Below are positions 19,150 to 28,113 of a DNA stretch of 64,000 nucleotides, one piece after another. How positions within the stretch are numbered: the stretch's first letter is position 1; each line of letters starts with the position of its first letter. The position numbers were made by a program, and so were the translations under genes. Under the pieces are notes generated by a model. The model ran no database searches and had not been told where the DNA came from. It saw only the letters and a list, made by a program, of their open reading frames with translations. The DNA lies in NCBI RefSeq assembly GCF_013415905.1, contig NZ_CP058909.1:2170001-2234000 (forward strand). The letters are read 5' to 3'. This stretch comes from Halosimplex pelagicum (GTDB taxonomy: Archaea; Halobacteriota; Halobacteria; Halobacteriales; Haloarculaceae).

Positions 19150-19845
19150 CGACGTCACCGAAGCCGATCCCTTCACGGGCGATAGGACGGGTCACGAGGA
19201 CGAGAGAATTGGGACGAAAGAACAGGCCAACGATTACGCTTACTAGTGGCTGACGGTCCAGCTGGTCGGCAACGCAGTCCCATTCGTGCTCAACGCGCGG
19301 GTGGTGCGAAAGGAAGAGACACGACTGAAAATCGTCGAAGACATGTTTAACTCTGCCGAGAACCCCGTTAATGTCGATAACGTGTTGATGGACAGGGGTT
19401 CGATACCCAGTACATCCTGGAGATGATCAGCTGACGTGGGCTGTCGTACGTGATTCCGAAGCGGATGCAGACGAGTGGAAAAAGCGCGGGCCGAGCGGCT
19501 ACTCAAACATGGGAAAGATCGCTACGAGACCGGCTGGAAACTCCGTCTTGGTAAAAACGAATGGCACGAGACAACGCTTATATATCGGATAGAGTAGGGT
19601 TCAGAGCACGACGACCATCGACAGTATTCGGTGTCCATGACGAATTTCGGGAGTGGTCAGCTCACGGAGTACGGCTTTCGTTGGGAGATCGAGAGAGGGT
19701 ACAGGTCGATCAAGTGGTTCATGGCTACGACTACCTCGAAGGATTTCGGGGTCAAGTTCTACAAGAAGAAGCACTTCGGAGAGGTTTTGAAACAGTTCTC
19801 GGCCCCTGATCCCGGGAGAAACCACGCATCACAGCCCCGCTAAAC
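19150..19845 (+). pseudogene. Decayed DDE transposase
   Basis: The pieces in order are ANDYAYWLTVQLVGNAVPF with an internal stop, NVDNVLMDRGS (Asp region) and a frameshift. Then come RAERLLKHGKDRYETGWKLR and FRWEIERGYRSIKWFMATTT, the Glu region of an IS4-type core with Arg-x3-Glu spacing. At least four shifts or stops break it. The exact IS family is not recognised. Confidence 0.6.
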
Positions 19846-19932
19846 CAGTGTAGTCTCAACTTCCAAGAGTCGCAGAAGTTGCGACTATAGTAGTCGTTAG
19901 AACTTTCGGCTCAGAGATTGTTGCTGTATGCA

Positions 19933-20457
19933 ATGGACCATCTCGACGAGATCTCCGTCGAAGAACTTCAAAACGCCCTCGACAACGTCGAAGGAAACAA
20001 GCCGACACAACGGTTGTTAGCTGCGATCGCGTACAAAAACGGCGTAACGCAATCCGAACTTGCAGAGTGGCACGACACCGGGCGAAGAACGATCTACAGC
20101 TGGCTGATGCGACTTGATACGGACGAACCGCTTGAGCAAGCCGTCTCTGATGCTCATCGATCCGGGAGAAAACGAAAGCTCTCAGAATCACAGCAAGAAA
20201 AGTTCGAACAAGCCGTTCACGAACCTCCTGAGGAAGTCGGGATCGACGCGCCGGCGTGGACACCGGCGCTCGTCCAGGAATTTCTCGAAGACACCTACGG
20301 CGTCGAGTACTCCTATCCGAGCTGCCGACGGTTGCTCAAAGAAGCTGGATTGAGTTATCAAAAACCACGCCGTACAGCCGCCGAAGCCAAGGAAGCCGAC
20401 CAAGAAGAATTCCACGACGAGATCAAAAAAAGCGAGCGGAGATGGACGCCAAAATAG
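19933..20457 (+). CDS. IS630 OrfA, DNA-binding half of the transposase (copy 3)
   Basis: 174 residues, starting MDHLDEISVEELQNALDN, with the HTH around GVTQSELAEWHDTGRRTIYS. It ends on a run of seven A (ATCAAAAAAAGC) that would allow a -1 shift into OrfB. It is nearly identical to copy 2. Confidence 0.9.
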   Translation: MDHLDEISVEELQNALDNVEGNKPTQRLLAAIAYKNGVTQSELAEWHDTGRRTIYSWLMRLDTDEPLEQAVSDAHRSGRKRKLSESQQEKFEQAVHEPPEEVGIDAPAWTPALVQEFLEDTYGVEYSYPSCRRLLKEAGLSYQKPRRTAAEAKEADQEEFHDEIKKSERRWTPK

Positions 20458-20933
20458 TCTGTATCGATCAGACGAAGAAATCGGTGCAAGTCGAGCCGCG
20501 TGCCGCGTGGTTTCCGCGCGGCACGCGGCCGAGCGTCGAATTGTCCGGCCAACGCGACTGGACGTGTCTGCTCGGCGCGATCACCGAAGATGGTGACTGC
20601 TTTTTCTCCCGATTTACCGAATATGTCACCGCCGATCACGCAAAACATTTCATTCTCGCGTTATGCAAAGAATTTGAAGAAGACTTGATCGTCGTGCTGG
20701 ATGGTGCGCCATACTTCCAGGCGTCGGCCGTCACGGACCTGGCGGCCCGTGACGACCTCGCCTTCGTCACGTTGCCTGCGTATTCGCCGGAACTCAATCC
20801 TGTCGAAGAGTGTTGGCGACAACTCCAAGACGCTCTCAGCAACCGATTCTTTGACTCGCTTGAGCAACTGACCACCGCGATCGATACCGCTCTCGACCAA
20901 CTGTCGCTTCCAAAAGTGAGCAATTACTTCTAA
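20442..20933 (+). CDS. IS630 OrfB, DDE catalytic half of the transposase (copy 3)
   Basis: 163 residues from ATG 20442, overlapping OrfA by 16 bases in the -1 frame. Catalytic residues lie in VCIDQTKKSV, VLDGAPYFQASAV and SPELNPVEECW. No disruptions. Confidence 0.9.
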   Translation: MDAKIVCIDQTKKSVQVEPRAAWFPRGTRPSVELSGQRDWTCLLGAITEDGDCFFSRFTEYVTADHAKHFILALCKEFEEDLIVVLDGAPYFQASAVTDLAARDDLAFVTLPAYSPELNPVEECWRQLQDALSNRFFDSLEQLTTAIDTALDQLSLPKVSNYF

Positions 20934-21089
20934 CGACTACTATAGCGCTCTTAATGCATACGGTCCTCGAATCTCTTTGTGGTCGAACGTGATTGCTACT
21001 CGTTGACTCATCGATATCGTAATTTTCAGTATTTTCGCGGCTTTCAGACCTAACACTCTTCACGATTGGCGACGTACACCCGATCAACG

Positions 21090-21461
21090 ATGTCCATCGA
21101 TCGAGACACCTTCGAGAACACAAGCGAGGACGAACTCGACGAACTCTCCGTCCCCGATCAAGTCCTCGGGTTTCTCGCCGCCAACGAGGATCGGGCGTTC
21201 AAGGCGCGCGAAATCGCGTCCCAGATCGGCGTCGACGAAGGCGCGGTCAGCACGGCACTCTCACGGTTGAAGGACCGAGACCTCGTCGAGCACAAGGCGA
21301 CGTACTGGGCAGTAATCGACGACGCGGAACGTCTCGAAGGCTACAACGGCTACGAGCGCGCGACTGCGCTGTTCAACGAGCAATTCGGCGAGGAGGACAA
21401 GGAAGCATGGCGCGAGCACGCACCCGAGGAATCTCATCCGAGCGTCAAGGACAAACAGTGA
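21090..21461 (+). CDS. MarR/winged-helix antitoxin of a type II toxin-antitoxin pair
   Basis: 123 residues from ATG 21090. After an acidic lead, VPDQVLGFLAANEDRAFKAR and IASQIGVDEGAVSTALSRLK form a winged-helix DNA-binding domain. The C-terminal tail is acidic and probably unstructured, suited to wrapping a basic toxin. Its stop overlaps the toxin start by four bases (GTGA), the classic arrangement for coupled antitoxin-toxin synthesis. It probably represses its own promoter. The same domain type, without a toxin, recurs at 48288-48746. Confidence 0.8.
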   Translation: MSIDRDTFENTSEDELDELSVPDQVLGFLAANEDRAFKAREIASQIGVDEGAVSTALSRLKDRDLVEHKATYWAVIDDAERLEGYNGYERATALFNEQFGEEDKEAWREHAPEESHPSVKDKQ

Positions 21462-21808
21462 CCGACGAAGAGACCCTCATCTTCGAGCGTGGCGACGTCG
21501 TCTACGGGGATGATCCGTTCAAAGGCGAGGAAGGCGCTCGGCCCTGGCTCATTCTCTCGAACCACGAAGGGCGTCCGTTCCACGGCGACCAGTACATCGC
21601 AGTGACGCTCACAACGAAATCCTGGATGAACGGACTGGTCGAGATTCCAGAGGCGAGCTGGCTTCGTGGTGGGACTCCGGATGAGAGTCGGATCGTTCCG
21701 TGGGGCGTCCAATCGATCGACCACGAGGATATCGACTTCTGGCAGGGTCGCCTTGACAGCGATCTCGTCGACGAGGCTGTTGCCTCTCTCGTCGTAGAAC
21801 TTCAGTAG
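21458..21808 (+). CDS. PemK/MazF-family toxin (predicted mRNA interferase)
   Basis: 116 residues starting with GTG 21458 inside the antitoxin stop. The SH3-like PemK/MazF barrel is evident: FERGDVVYGDDPFKGEEGAR, then PWLILSN, then a strand with QYIAVTLTTK. Toxins of this fold cut mRNA or ribosomal RNA at short motifs and are neutralised by their partner. The neighbourhood (between IS630 copy 3 and an IS5 element) fits a mobile stability cassette. Confidence 0.82.
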   Translation: MTDEETLIFERGDVVYGDDPFKGEEGARPWLILSNHEGRPFHGDQYIAVTLTTKSWMNGLVEIPEASWLRGGTPDESRIVPWGVQSIDHEDIDFWQGRLDSDLVDEAVASLVVELQ

Positions 21809-21902
21809 CGGTTGACGCTGGTGATTTGTTTGGCTGGTGTTCAGGTAAACAGCAGTTAGGTAGGTCTGCAGATCGACCGGGGGAAGATTAATCACTCTAC
21901 TC

Positions 21903-22839
21903 GGCTCTGGTGAATCGCTGTACGGCGTTGGCTTCGACCGTCAGAACTAGGAAAGTGAAGCGGGAAATCGCCGATGCCTATGTCGAAGATCTCCCGCTTC
22001 ACGAAGAAAGCGGTTCAGTTAGCTAAAAACGCTGTTGGTGGGCGAGGCGAAGTCGCCGCCCCCGAAGGGGGTGGCGGCTTCGCCGAGTACGCGGTGCTGT
22101 CGCTGCACTGTCTACGGGTTTACCTGGAGAAGTCGTACCGGGAAACACTCGATCTGCTGAGCGAGATGCCACAAATACTCGGGGAGATCGGCCTCGACGC
22201 GACCGATCTCCCCGATCACTCGACGCTAGTCAAGTGGTTTGATAGGATCAAGACAGCACTCTGGCGAGTGCTGCTGCGCCTCTCGGCGCAGCTGCACGAC
22301 CCGAGCGGTCACGCTGCGATCGACGCGACGTTCTTCGACCGCGAAACCGCCAGCAAACACTACTGCCGCCGGACGAATTACCGCGTCCAGACGCTCAAAA
22401 CGACTGTGCTCGTCGACACAGAAAGCCACGCGATTCTGGATGTTCACTGTACGACTGAGAAACGCCACGACACACAGCTCGGCTGGCAGGTCGCCCGCCG
22501 CAACGCGGGCGACCTGGCCAGCCTCGCTGCAGACAAAGGCTACGACTGGATGGAATTACGCGAGAAACTCCGCGAGGAGGACGTGAGACCACTGATCAGA
22601 CACCGCGAGTTCCGGCCCATCGATCACGCGCACAACGCGCGGATCGATGGCCCTCGCTACCGCCAACGATCGACGTGTGAAACCGTCTTCTCGACGATCA
22701 AGCGCACGCTCGGCGACGCCGTGCGTGCGCGAGCGTGGTTTCGAGAGTTCCGCGAAATCGTCCTGAAATGTGTCGTTCACAACATCAAGCGAGCCGTGAC
22801 ACCGTGAAATCAAGCTACGTCTGGCGATTCACCACGGCC
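21903..22839 (+). mobile_element. IS5-family (ISH1-type) element, copy A (937 bp)
   Basis: Imperfect ends GGCTCTGGTGAATCGCTG (left) and the complement of GGCCGTGGTGAATCGCCA (right). It is the same length as copy B at 51942-52878, with a highly similar sequence. No matching target duplication is visible (CTCTACTC against CTATTTTG), so one flank has been exchanged since insertion. Confidence 0.88.
21974..22807 (+). CDS. IS5-family transposase, ISH1 type (copy A)
   Basis: 277 residues, complete. It has an N-terminal helical region with YLEKSYRETLDLLSEMPQIL. The catalytic Asp lies in GHAAIDATFFDRE, the second Asp in LAADKGYDWMEL, and Glu in STCETVFSTIKRTLG. The start could also be ATG 21980. Confidence 0.9.
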   Translation: MPMSKISRFTKKAVQLAKNAVGGRGEVAAPEGGGGFAEYAVLSLHCLRVYLEKSYRETLDLLSEMPQILGEIGLDATDLPDHSTLVKWFDRIKTALWRVLLRLSAQLHDPSGHAAIDATFFDRETASKHYCRRTNYRVQTLKTTVLVDTESHAILDVHCTTEKRHDTQLGWQVARRNAGDLASLAADKGYDWMELREKLREEDVRPLIRHREFRPIDHAHNARIDGPRYRQRSTCETVFSTIKRTLGDAVRARAWFREFREIVLKCVVHNIKRAVTP

Positions 22840-23221
22840 CTATTTTGGAATAGTGTATGTTTGTGGGATAGTATGGTATCTATGCCATCTCCGTGTCGCT
22901 CATTGTGGTGTGCCACGATATCACACATTATATGTTTTGTCCCTAGGACGCGGCGATCCCTCGGTAGCTCGAAACGACATCAGCCGGAAAATGAGATGTG
23001 AATATCGCACGGGGTGCAGCGATTCTGGCGATGGTCGACACCGATTATTCATCGCGGTTGATGGTTCCTGTCTAATGTGGCGAGGCTGGAAGCCCGACAG
23101 GCAGTCGCGCTCACAGCTGTGTAGCCGGAATCGACGTCCAGCTCGCCGATTTTGGTCTCTCGGGCGAGCGACAACTCTTGACGGCAGAGTACACTCCCGA
23201 GAGTCGTGCACGGGAGCGAAA
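22840..23221. other. Intergenic stretch without a supported gene
   Basis: This lies between the IS5 element and the sulfatase pseudogene. The several open frames on both strands are Arg/Ser-rich shadows. No feature was recognised. Confidence 0.5.
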
Positions 23222-24449
23222 GAGCCGGTCAATTCACCCGCTGGGGCCAGATGGTCTCGAAGACAGTCCCGACGAACAGACTGGCGAGTAGTAGCCCTGA
23301 AACTCGCGCAAGTAGCGTTGTGACGAAGACACTCACAAGTGTCTCGGTGATCGGTCCTCGGGGATCGACTCCGGGTCCGTTGACGACGAGAGGAACGCCT
23401 GTCGAGGGTCGACGCGGCGATTTTTTCGTCCACGCTCCGTGGTCGCCGAGCAACTCACCGTGATCTGAGACGATGTGTAACTCCCACTCGTCGCACTCGC
23501 CTCTCGTACGTAGTTCGTCGAGGAACCGACCGAGTCAGCGGTCGACGTTTTCGCACATCGCGGCGTAGTTGCGACGGATCTCCTGGTGGGTCTCCGCATC
23601 AAGTTCCCCATCAGGGTCGACCGGTGCCGGGAATTCGATATCGGGGTCTCGGTACCACCCGTGCATCGCCCCGGTCACGTCCATCGGTTCGTTCGGGGCC
23701 GACGGAGTTGACGACGAAGTGCCACGGTCGGTCCCGCGGTGCGTCCCGAAGGTGCTCTATCGCCTGACGGTCGACCCAGTTGTCGACGTAGGCCTCCGAA
23801 GGCAGGGGCACCGGCCGCGTGGTCGAAAACGTACTGACGGGCCTGTCCCCGAACAACCGGTCTTCCATGTCCTCGACGTAGTCATCGAGTAGGCCCTTCC
23901 TCGAGATAGGCCATGTATGGGTTCGCCGGTGGGTCCTCGCCCGGACCGATGTCGTCGGGCACGTCTCCCGGACTGTCGGCGTCGAAGCAGTCGGACTCGA
24001 TGAGGTGATTGCGATAGGTGGCAACCATCGCCCGCTTGCCCGGGATCTCCACCCCCCACCGAAAAGCCCATTTTCGCCATGCTGGCCGTCCCGTCGAGCC
24101 CCCACGTCGGTGAATCCATGTGGAGGTCGATATCTCCGACCCCGATCGTTTCGTAGTCGGCGTCGTCGCGCAGCCGGGCGTAGTACGTCGGCCGGTCGAA
24201 CGGGTAGTCCTCGTTACTATCGACGCTACAGTTGTGATATTCCATCCCACTGGCCAGACAGTACCGTGAAGGGCCACACAGCGGTGCTGGACAGACCGCG
24301 TTCTCGAAGTGGACACCACTGTCGGCGAGCCTGTCGAGGTTCGGTGTGCGGACCGGGACGTCTGAACCGCTCCCGACCCAGTCCAGACGTTGCTGGTCCG
24401 TGAGGACGAAGAGGATATTCGGGCGTTCCACGGGTGAACTGTTCATCAC
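23222..24449 (-). pseudogene. Sulfatase, multiply frameshifted
   Basis: The start MNSSPVERPNILFVLTDQQR carries the metal-binding Asp. PLCGPSRYCLASG is the Cys-x-Pro-x-Arg formylglycine site. The frame then shifts repeatedly: near 24055 (segment MVATYRNHLIESDCFDADS), near 23885 (LLDDYVEDMEDRLFGDRPVS), and again before VSDHGELLGDHGAW, the second metal-binding block, with a TGA inside the preceding stretch. The C-terminal part is lost in disordered frames. The gene lies parallel to, and downstream of, the intact sulfatase at 24810-26264. Confidence 0.8.
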
Positions 24450-24524
24450 TCGATCCTTCTGGCTTAGATAAGTTCGTGTTGCCGGAGCGGAACCGAGGGC
24501 CCGACAGACTGCTCGACTGAGCGC

Positions 24525-24770
24525 GGGTTTGATTGCTTCTACGGCGTCTCCAAGTCCGCGAAGGCCCCGTCGTTCACTGTCATCGAGAACGACTGCATCC
24601 TGACCGACTGCGAGTCCGGGGATTCACGGCGTCTATTCACCGGACGACCCGTTCGCGGACGACCCGCCCGGAAAGCTCTGCGACCCGGGGCGACGATCGG
24701 CCGTTCCGAGGACCAGCCGGACGTGGTGGACGAGTCAGACAAGTTGCTGACCGGTTCCCGCGAGGCCGCC
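24525..24770 (+). pseudogene. Fragment of a third sulfatase on the opposite strand
   Basis: GFDCFYGVSKSAKAPSFTVI, then ENDCILTDCESGD, continue after a one-frame shift as YSPDDPFADDPPGKLCDPG. A second shift leads to TIGRSEDQPDVVDE. This order matches the middle of arylsulfatase-like enzymes (the Gly-Phe-Asp-x-Phe-Tyr-Gly block, then the Cys-Asp-Pro-Gly block). There is no start or end and it is enclosed between two minus-strand sulfatase genes. Confidence 0.5.
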
Positions 24771-24809
24771 TGCTCCCGGCAGTCGGTCTGAGGTCCACCC
24801 TGTGCCGGT

Positions 24810-26264
24810 TCAGTACTGGTAGTCGATCGGCCGCTCGCCCTCTCTGTCGACAGTCGTCGTCCGCTGGATGAGCCGGTGCCGGAGGCCGGCGAGGGCGTCG
24901 GCGTGCTCGTCGTCGTCAGACCGGTCGTGAAACTCTCCGGGGTCGGTCTCCAGGTCAAACAGCTGCTCGGTCCCGTCGGCGGTCACGGTGTAGCGATAGC
25001 GGTCCGTACGGAGGATCTTCCCGTTTCGACTCTCGGTGAGCGCCGAGTCCCGGCCCTCGTAACGCTCTCGCTCGTCGGTGAGCAGGGGCAGGAACGACTC
25101 ACCCTGAAGGTCCGAGGGAACCGCGACACCGGCGGCGTCGAGCAGCGTCGGCACGAGGTCGACCGCCTCGACGAGGTCAGACTCCGTCCGTCCGGGGCTC
25201 TCGATGCCCTCGGGCCAGTGGACGAGCATCGGCACGCGACTGATCGAGTCCCAGCCAGGCCAGCCTTTGCCGTATGTCAGGTGGTCACCGAGGTCTTCGC
25301 CGTGGTCGCTGGTGAACACGACGACTGTCTCGTCGGCGATCCCCGCATTTTCGAGCGCGTCGAGTATCTCCCCGACCCAGCGGTCGACTTCCGAGACCAT
25401 CGCGTAGTAGCCGTGCCGGACCGCCCGGCGTTCGTCCTCGTCGAACGTCACCTGCTGTGACGGCGGCGCGTCCTCATCGATCTCACGCTCGGCCCGTTCT
25501 GCCCGAAGGTGAGCGGGCAGGTCCGGCACCGTGATCTCCTCGCGGTCGTACAGATCGAGGTATCGCTGTGGCACCACCCACGGGGAGTGGGGCGAGTAAA
25601 AGCCCGCGACACAGAGGAAGGGGTCGCTGTCGTCAGCGTGGGCCGCGACGTACTCGCTGGTGCGTCGCCCGACGAACGCCGAGTGCGTGAGATCCGCGTC
25701 GGCCTCGAACGGCACTGCATCCGCGACGAACCGAGGATCGCGATGTTCGATGCCGTCCTCGACGCCCATCATGTCTTGCCAGGTCTCGGCCGCTGGTGGG
25801 AGACCGATGCTGATCTCGTCGAGTTGGTCGGGCGCCCGTTCGCGGACCCAGGCCCGATAGTCGTCCTTGTAACACCCAGGCTCGTCTGAGATCTCCAGAT
25901 GGTCGAAGCCGTAGTCGGGGTGGGGCTGGGTGTGGTCCCGGTCGGCGTGCGGGTGGAAGTGGAGCTTCCCGATGTTGGCCGTCTCGTAGCCTCGGGCCCC
26001 GAGGAATTCCGGCAGCGTCGGGACGTCCTCCGGGAGCGTGACTCCGTTCCCGAAGATGCGCAGTTCCGAAGGGTACAGCCCGGTCAGGTAGCTCGCGCGA
26101 CTCGGCATACAGACGGGGGCGTTCACGAAGTAGCGGTCGAGATTCACGCCTCCCGCGGCCATACGGTCGAGGTTCGGTGTGTGGATCTCGTCGTTCCCGT
26201 TCGCGCCGAGCGCGTCCCACCGCTGCTGGTCTGTGTGGATGAGCAGGAGGTTCGGTCGTGGCAC
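24810..26264 (-). CDS. Sulfatase (arylsulfatase/choline-sulfatase-like), intact
   Basis: 484 residues from GTG 26264, chosen because the family fold begins directly with PRPNLLLIHTDQQRWDALG. The frame stays open further upstream, but those residues look non-coding. The metal site uses the Asp in HTDQQ, and Cys52 in VCMPSRASYLTG is the residue oxidised to formylglycine. VVFTSDHGEDLGDH is the second metal-binding block, and the tail EQLFDLETDPGEFHD is diagnostic of sulfatases. It hydrolyses sulfate esters. There is no signal peptide, so the enzyme is probably cytosolic and acts on an imported substrate. A formylglycine-generating enzyme is not encoded in this window. Confidence 0.92.
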   Translation of the reverse strand: MPRPNLLLIHTDQQRWDALGANGNDEIHTPNLDRMAAGGVNLDRYFVNAPVCMPSRASYLTGLYPSELRIFGNGVTLPEDVPTLPEFLGARGYETANIGKLHFHPHADRDHTQPHPDYGFDHLEISDEPGCYKDDYRAWVRERAPDQLDEISIGLPPAAETWQDMMGVEDGIEHRDPRFVADAVPFEADADLTHSAFVGRRTSEYVAAHADDSDPFLCVAGFYSPHSPWVVPQRYLDLYDREEITVPDLPAHLRAERAEREIDEDAPPSQQVTFDEDERRAVRHGYYAMVSEVDRWVGEILDALENAGIADETVVVFTSDHGEDLGDHLTYGKGWPGWDSISRVPMLVHWPEGIESPGRTESDLVEAVDLVPTLLDAAGVAVPSDLQGESFLPLLTDERERYEGRDSALTESRNGKILRTDRYRYTVTADGTEQLFDLETDPGEFHDRSDDDEHADALAGLRHRLIQRTTTVDREGERPIDYQY

Positions 26265-26414
26265 GACTCGCCAGTGCCGACCGTCCGTGATAATACTTCG
26301 TATCGTCGCACCCCGCAGGACCGGCCGAGTGGCGTGCAACGCTCTCGCGGTTATCGAACTGGGCACTGCTAACTTAGCGACAAAGATGGGAAGGTTCGGC
26401 TCCTATCGGAGTTG

Positions 26415-26646
26415 ATGCAACTGAACCTTCCCGAGTTGAGTGACGTGCTTGAGGAGATTGAGTTTTTCGAGCGCGAGCAGAGGGATCGCCACCTCGACGA
26501 GCTGGCGATTTTGCTGTGCAATCACGGTGTGAGCCTGCGGAAAGTATCTCGCGTGCTTGGCTGGATCGGCGTCGAGCGGTCGAACGTGGCGGTCTGGAAG
26601 TGGATTCAGAAGTTCGGCCAGCGCCTCGGTGAGGCAGGTCAGCGCC
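26415..26646 (+). pseudogene. Truncated IS6-like transposase, N-terminal 77 residues
   Basis: The start MQLNLPELSDVLEEIEFFER and the HTH-like VSLRKVSRVLGWIGVERSNV are followed by VWKWIQKFGQRLGEAGQR, typical for the N-terminus of a haloarchaeal IS6-type transposase. The gene is then cut by the IS630-type element whose end begins at about 26648. The catalytic part is not found on the other side, so it was deleted. Confidence 0.7.
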
Positions 26647-26647
26647 A

Positions 26648-27871
26648 TAGTGCCGCTCAGCCCTGAACTGCTAGATTAATCTGCTCAAAGCACCTCTCAG
26701 TAGTATTCAGACGTGTTCTGAAGTCCATCATGCCACGACCCCAGAAGTACATTGTCGATCTGTCTGCTGACGAACGAGCTGAACTCGAAGCGATGCTGGC
26801 GGCTGGAACATACAAAACGCGTGTTCTCACGCGGGCGCGCTGTCTGTTACACGCGGATGACGGCTTGACTGACCTGCTCGTCAGTCAAACCGTTGGCTGC
26901 CATCCGGGAACGGTTGGCCGAGTCCGGAAACGGTACGCCGAGGACGGCCTTGCGGCGATTAATCGCCGCGAGGCCGACCGGGTCTACGAGCGCAAACTCG
27001 ACGGACGAGCGGAAGCTCACCTCATCGCGTTAGCCTGTAGCGATCCACCGGAAGGACGGTCTCGCTGGTCGCTTCATTTTCTCGCCGAACACCTCGTCGT
27101 CCTCAACGAGATCGACGTTGAATCGATCTCTCACGAAACCGTCTGACAGGTGCTGAAAAAACACGGCTACACCCTCACCGATCCGAATCGTGGGTGATCA
27201 AACCCGGCGAAAACGCCGCCTTCGTTTGCCGGATGGAAGACATCCTCAACCTCTATCACGAACCATACGATCCAGCCCGTCCTGTCATCTGCTTCGACGA
27301 GAGTAACAAGGCGCTCCACAAGCACGTCCGCGACCTGCTCCCGGGCGTACCGGGAGCGGTCGCTCGGTACGACTACACCTACGAACAAAACGGCACGCGG
27401 AACCTCTTCATGATGAGTGAATCACTCGTCGGGTGGCGACACGTTGAGGTGACAAAACGCCGCCGCAAGCAAGAGTTCGTCCAGCAGATGCAGGCACTCG
27501 TCGATGAGCACTACCCGGATGCAGTCGGCATCCGGGTGGTGCTCGACAACCTCGAAACGCACAAAGCCTACGCCTTTTACGAGTTTCTCCCACCGGAGGA
27601 AGCACGGCGTCTCCTCGGCAAACTAGAGTTCCATTTCACGCCCAAGCACGGCAGCTGGCTCAATATGGCCGAAATCGAGTTCAGCGCCCTAGCTACCGAG
27701 TGTCTCAACCGACGTATTCCCCACGCAGCGACCCTCCGTGCGGAGGTCGCTGCGTGGGAGCGCACCCGAAATGAGGATGAGTCAGCCATCGACTGGCAGT
27801 TCACTACCGAGGATGCACGGATCAAACTCCGTCAGCTATATCCAACAATTCACGCTTGAAGCGGCACTAGC
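26648..27871 (+). mobile_element. Second IS630-type element, inserted in an IS6-like transposase
   Basis: The termini TAGTGCCGCT (26648-26657) and AGCGGCACTA (27860-27869) are inverted repeats ending in TA, in keeping with the TA target of IS630. It is unrelated in sequence to the IS630 copies 1-3. The encoded transposase is broken. Confidence 0.6.
26730..27859 (+). pseudogene. IS630-family transposase with nonsense codon and frameshift
   Basis: The start MPRPQKYIVDLSADERAELE is followed by an HTH around VSQTVGCHPGTVGRVRKRYA. SHETV then runs into TGA at 27144-27146, where an Arg or Trp codon is expected before QVLKKHGY. Near 27195 the frame changes to one containing ENAAFVCRMEDILNLYHEPY. The catalytic residues remain: Asp in VICFDESNKA, Asp in VVLDNLETHK, and Glu after HGSWLNMAEIEFSALA. 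Two lesions make it inactive. Confidence 0.85.
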
Positions 27872-28113
27872 AGTACTTCCGAGGTTTAACGCCACAGTTC
27901 ACGGGTAGCGACCAGATTCTATCGGTTGAATTGATTGAGAGTGACGGAACTGCGGAATCGGTGGTAACTGGGGTGGAGCTCTGGGAACGGGTCAGTAGAT
28001 ATGGTCGTGTAGACGTACGTGTCGGCCCGTTACACCCTGGCGTTCTGGTGGAATGGAGAACTCAAGAGAGCGCTGCCGCTCCAGCGGCAGGCGCTCTCGT
28101 CGATTGGGGAGAG
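27872..28113. other. Intergenic stretch without a supported gene
   Basis: A plus-strand frame from 27931 runs into the end of the opposite transposase pseudogene and contains RYGRVDVRVGPLHPGVLVEW. I do not recognise it and cannot support it as a gene. Confidence 0.35.

Larger units (their letters stand above)
19885..20945 (+). mobile_element. IS630-family element, copy 3 (1061 bp, best preserved)
   Basis: The 18-bp perfect terminal repeats are CTATAGTAGTCGTTAGAA on the left (19885-19902) and its exact complement on the right (20928-20945), bordered by TA. OrfA and OrfB are both open. Sequence and length agree closely with copy 2 at 6913-7973. Both lie in the same orientation, 13 kb apart and on either side of the ABC transporter. 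Confidence 0.92.
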
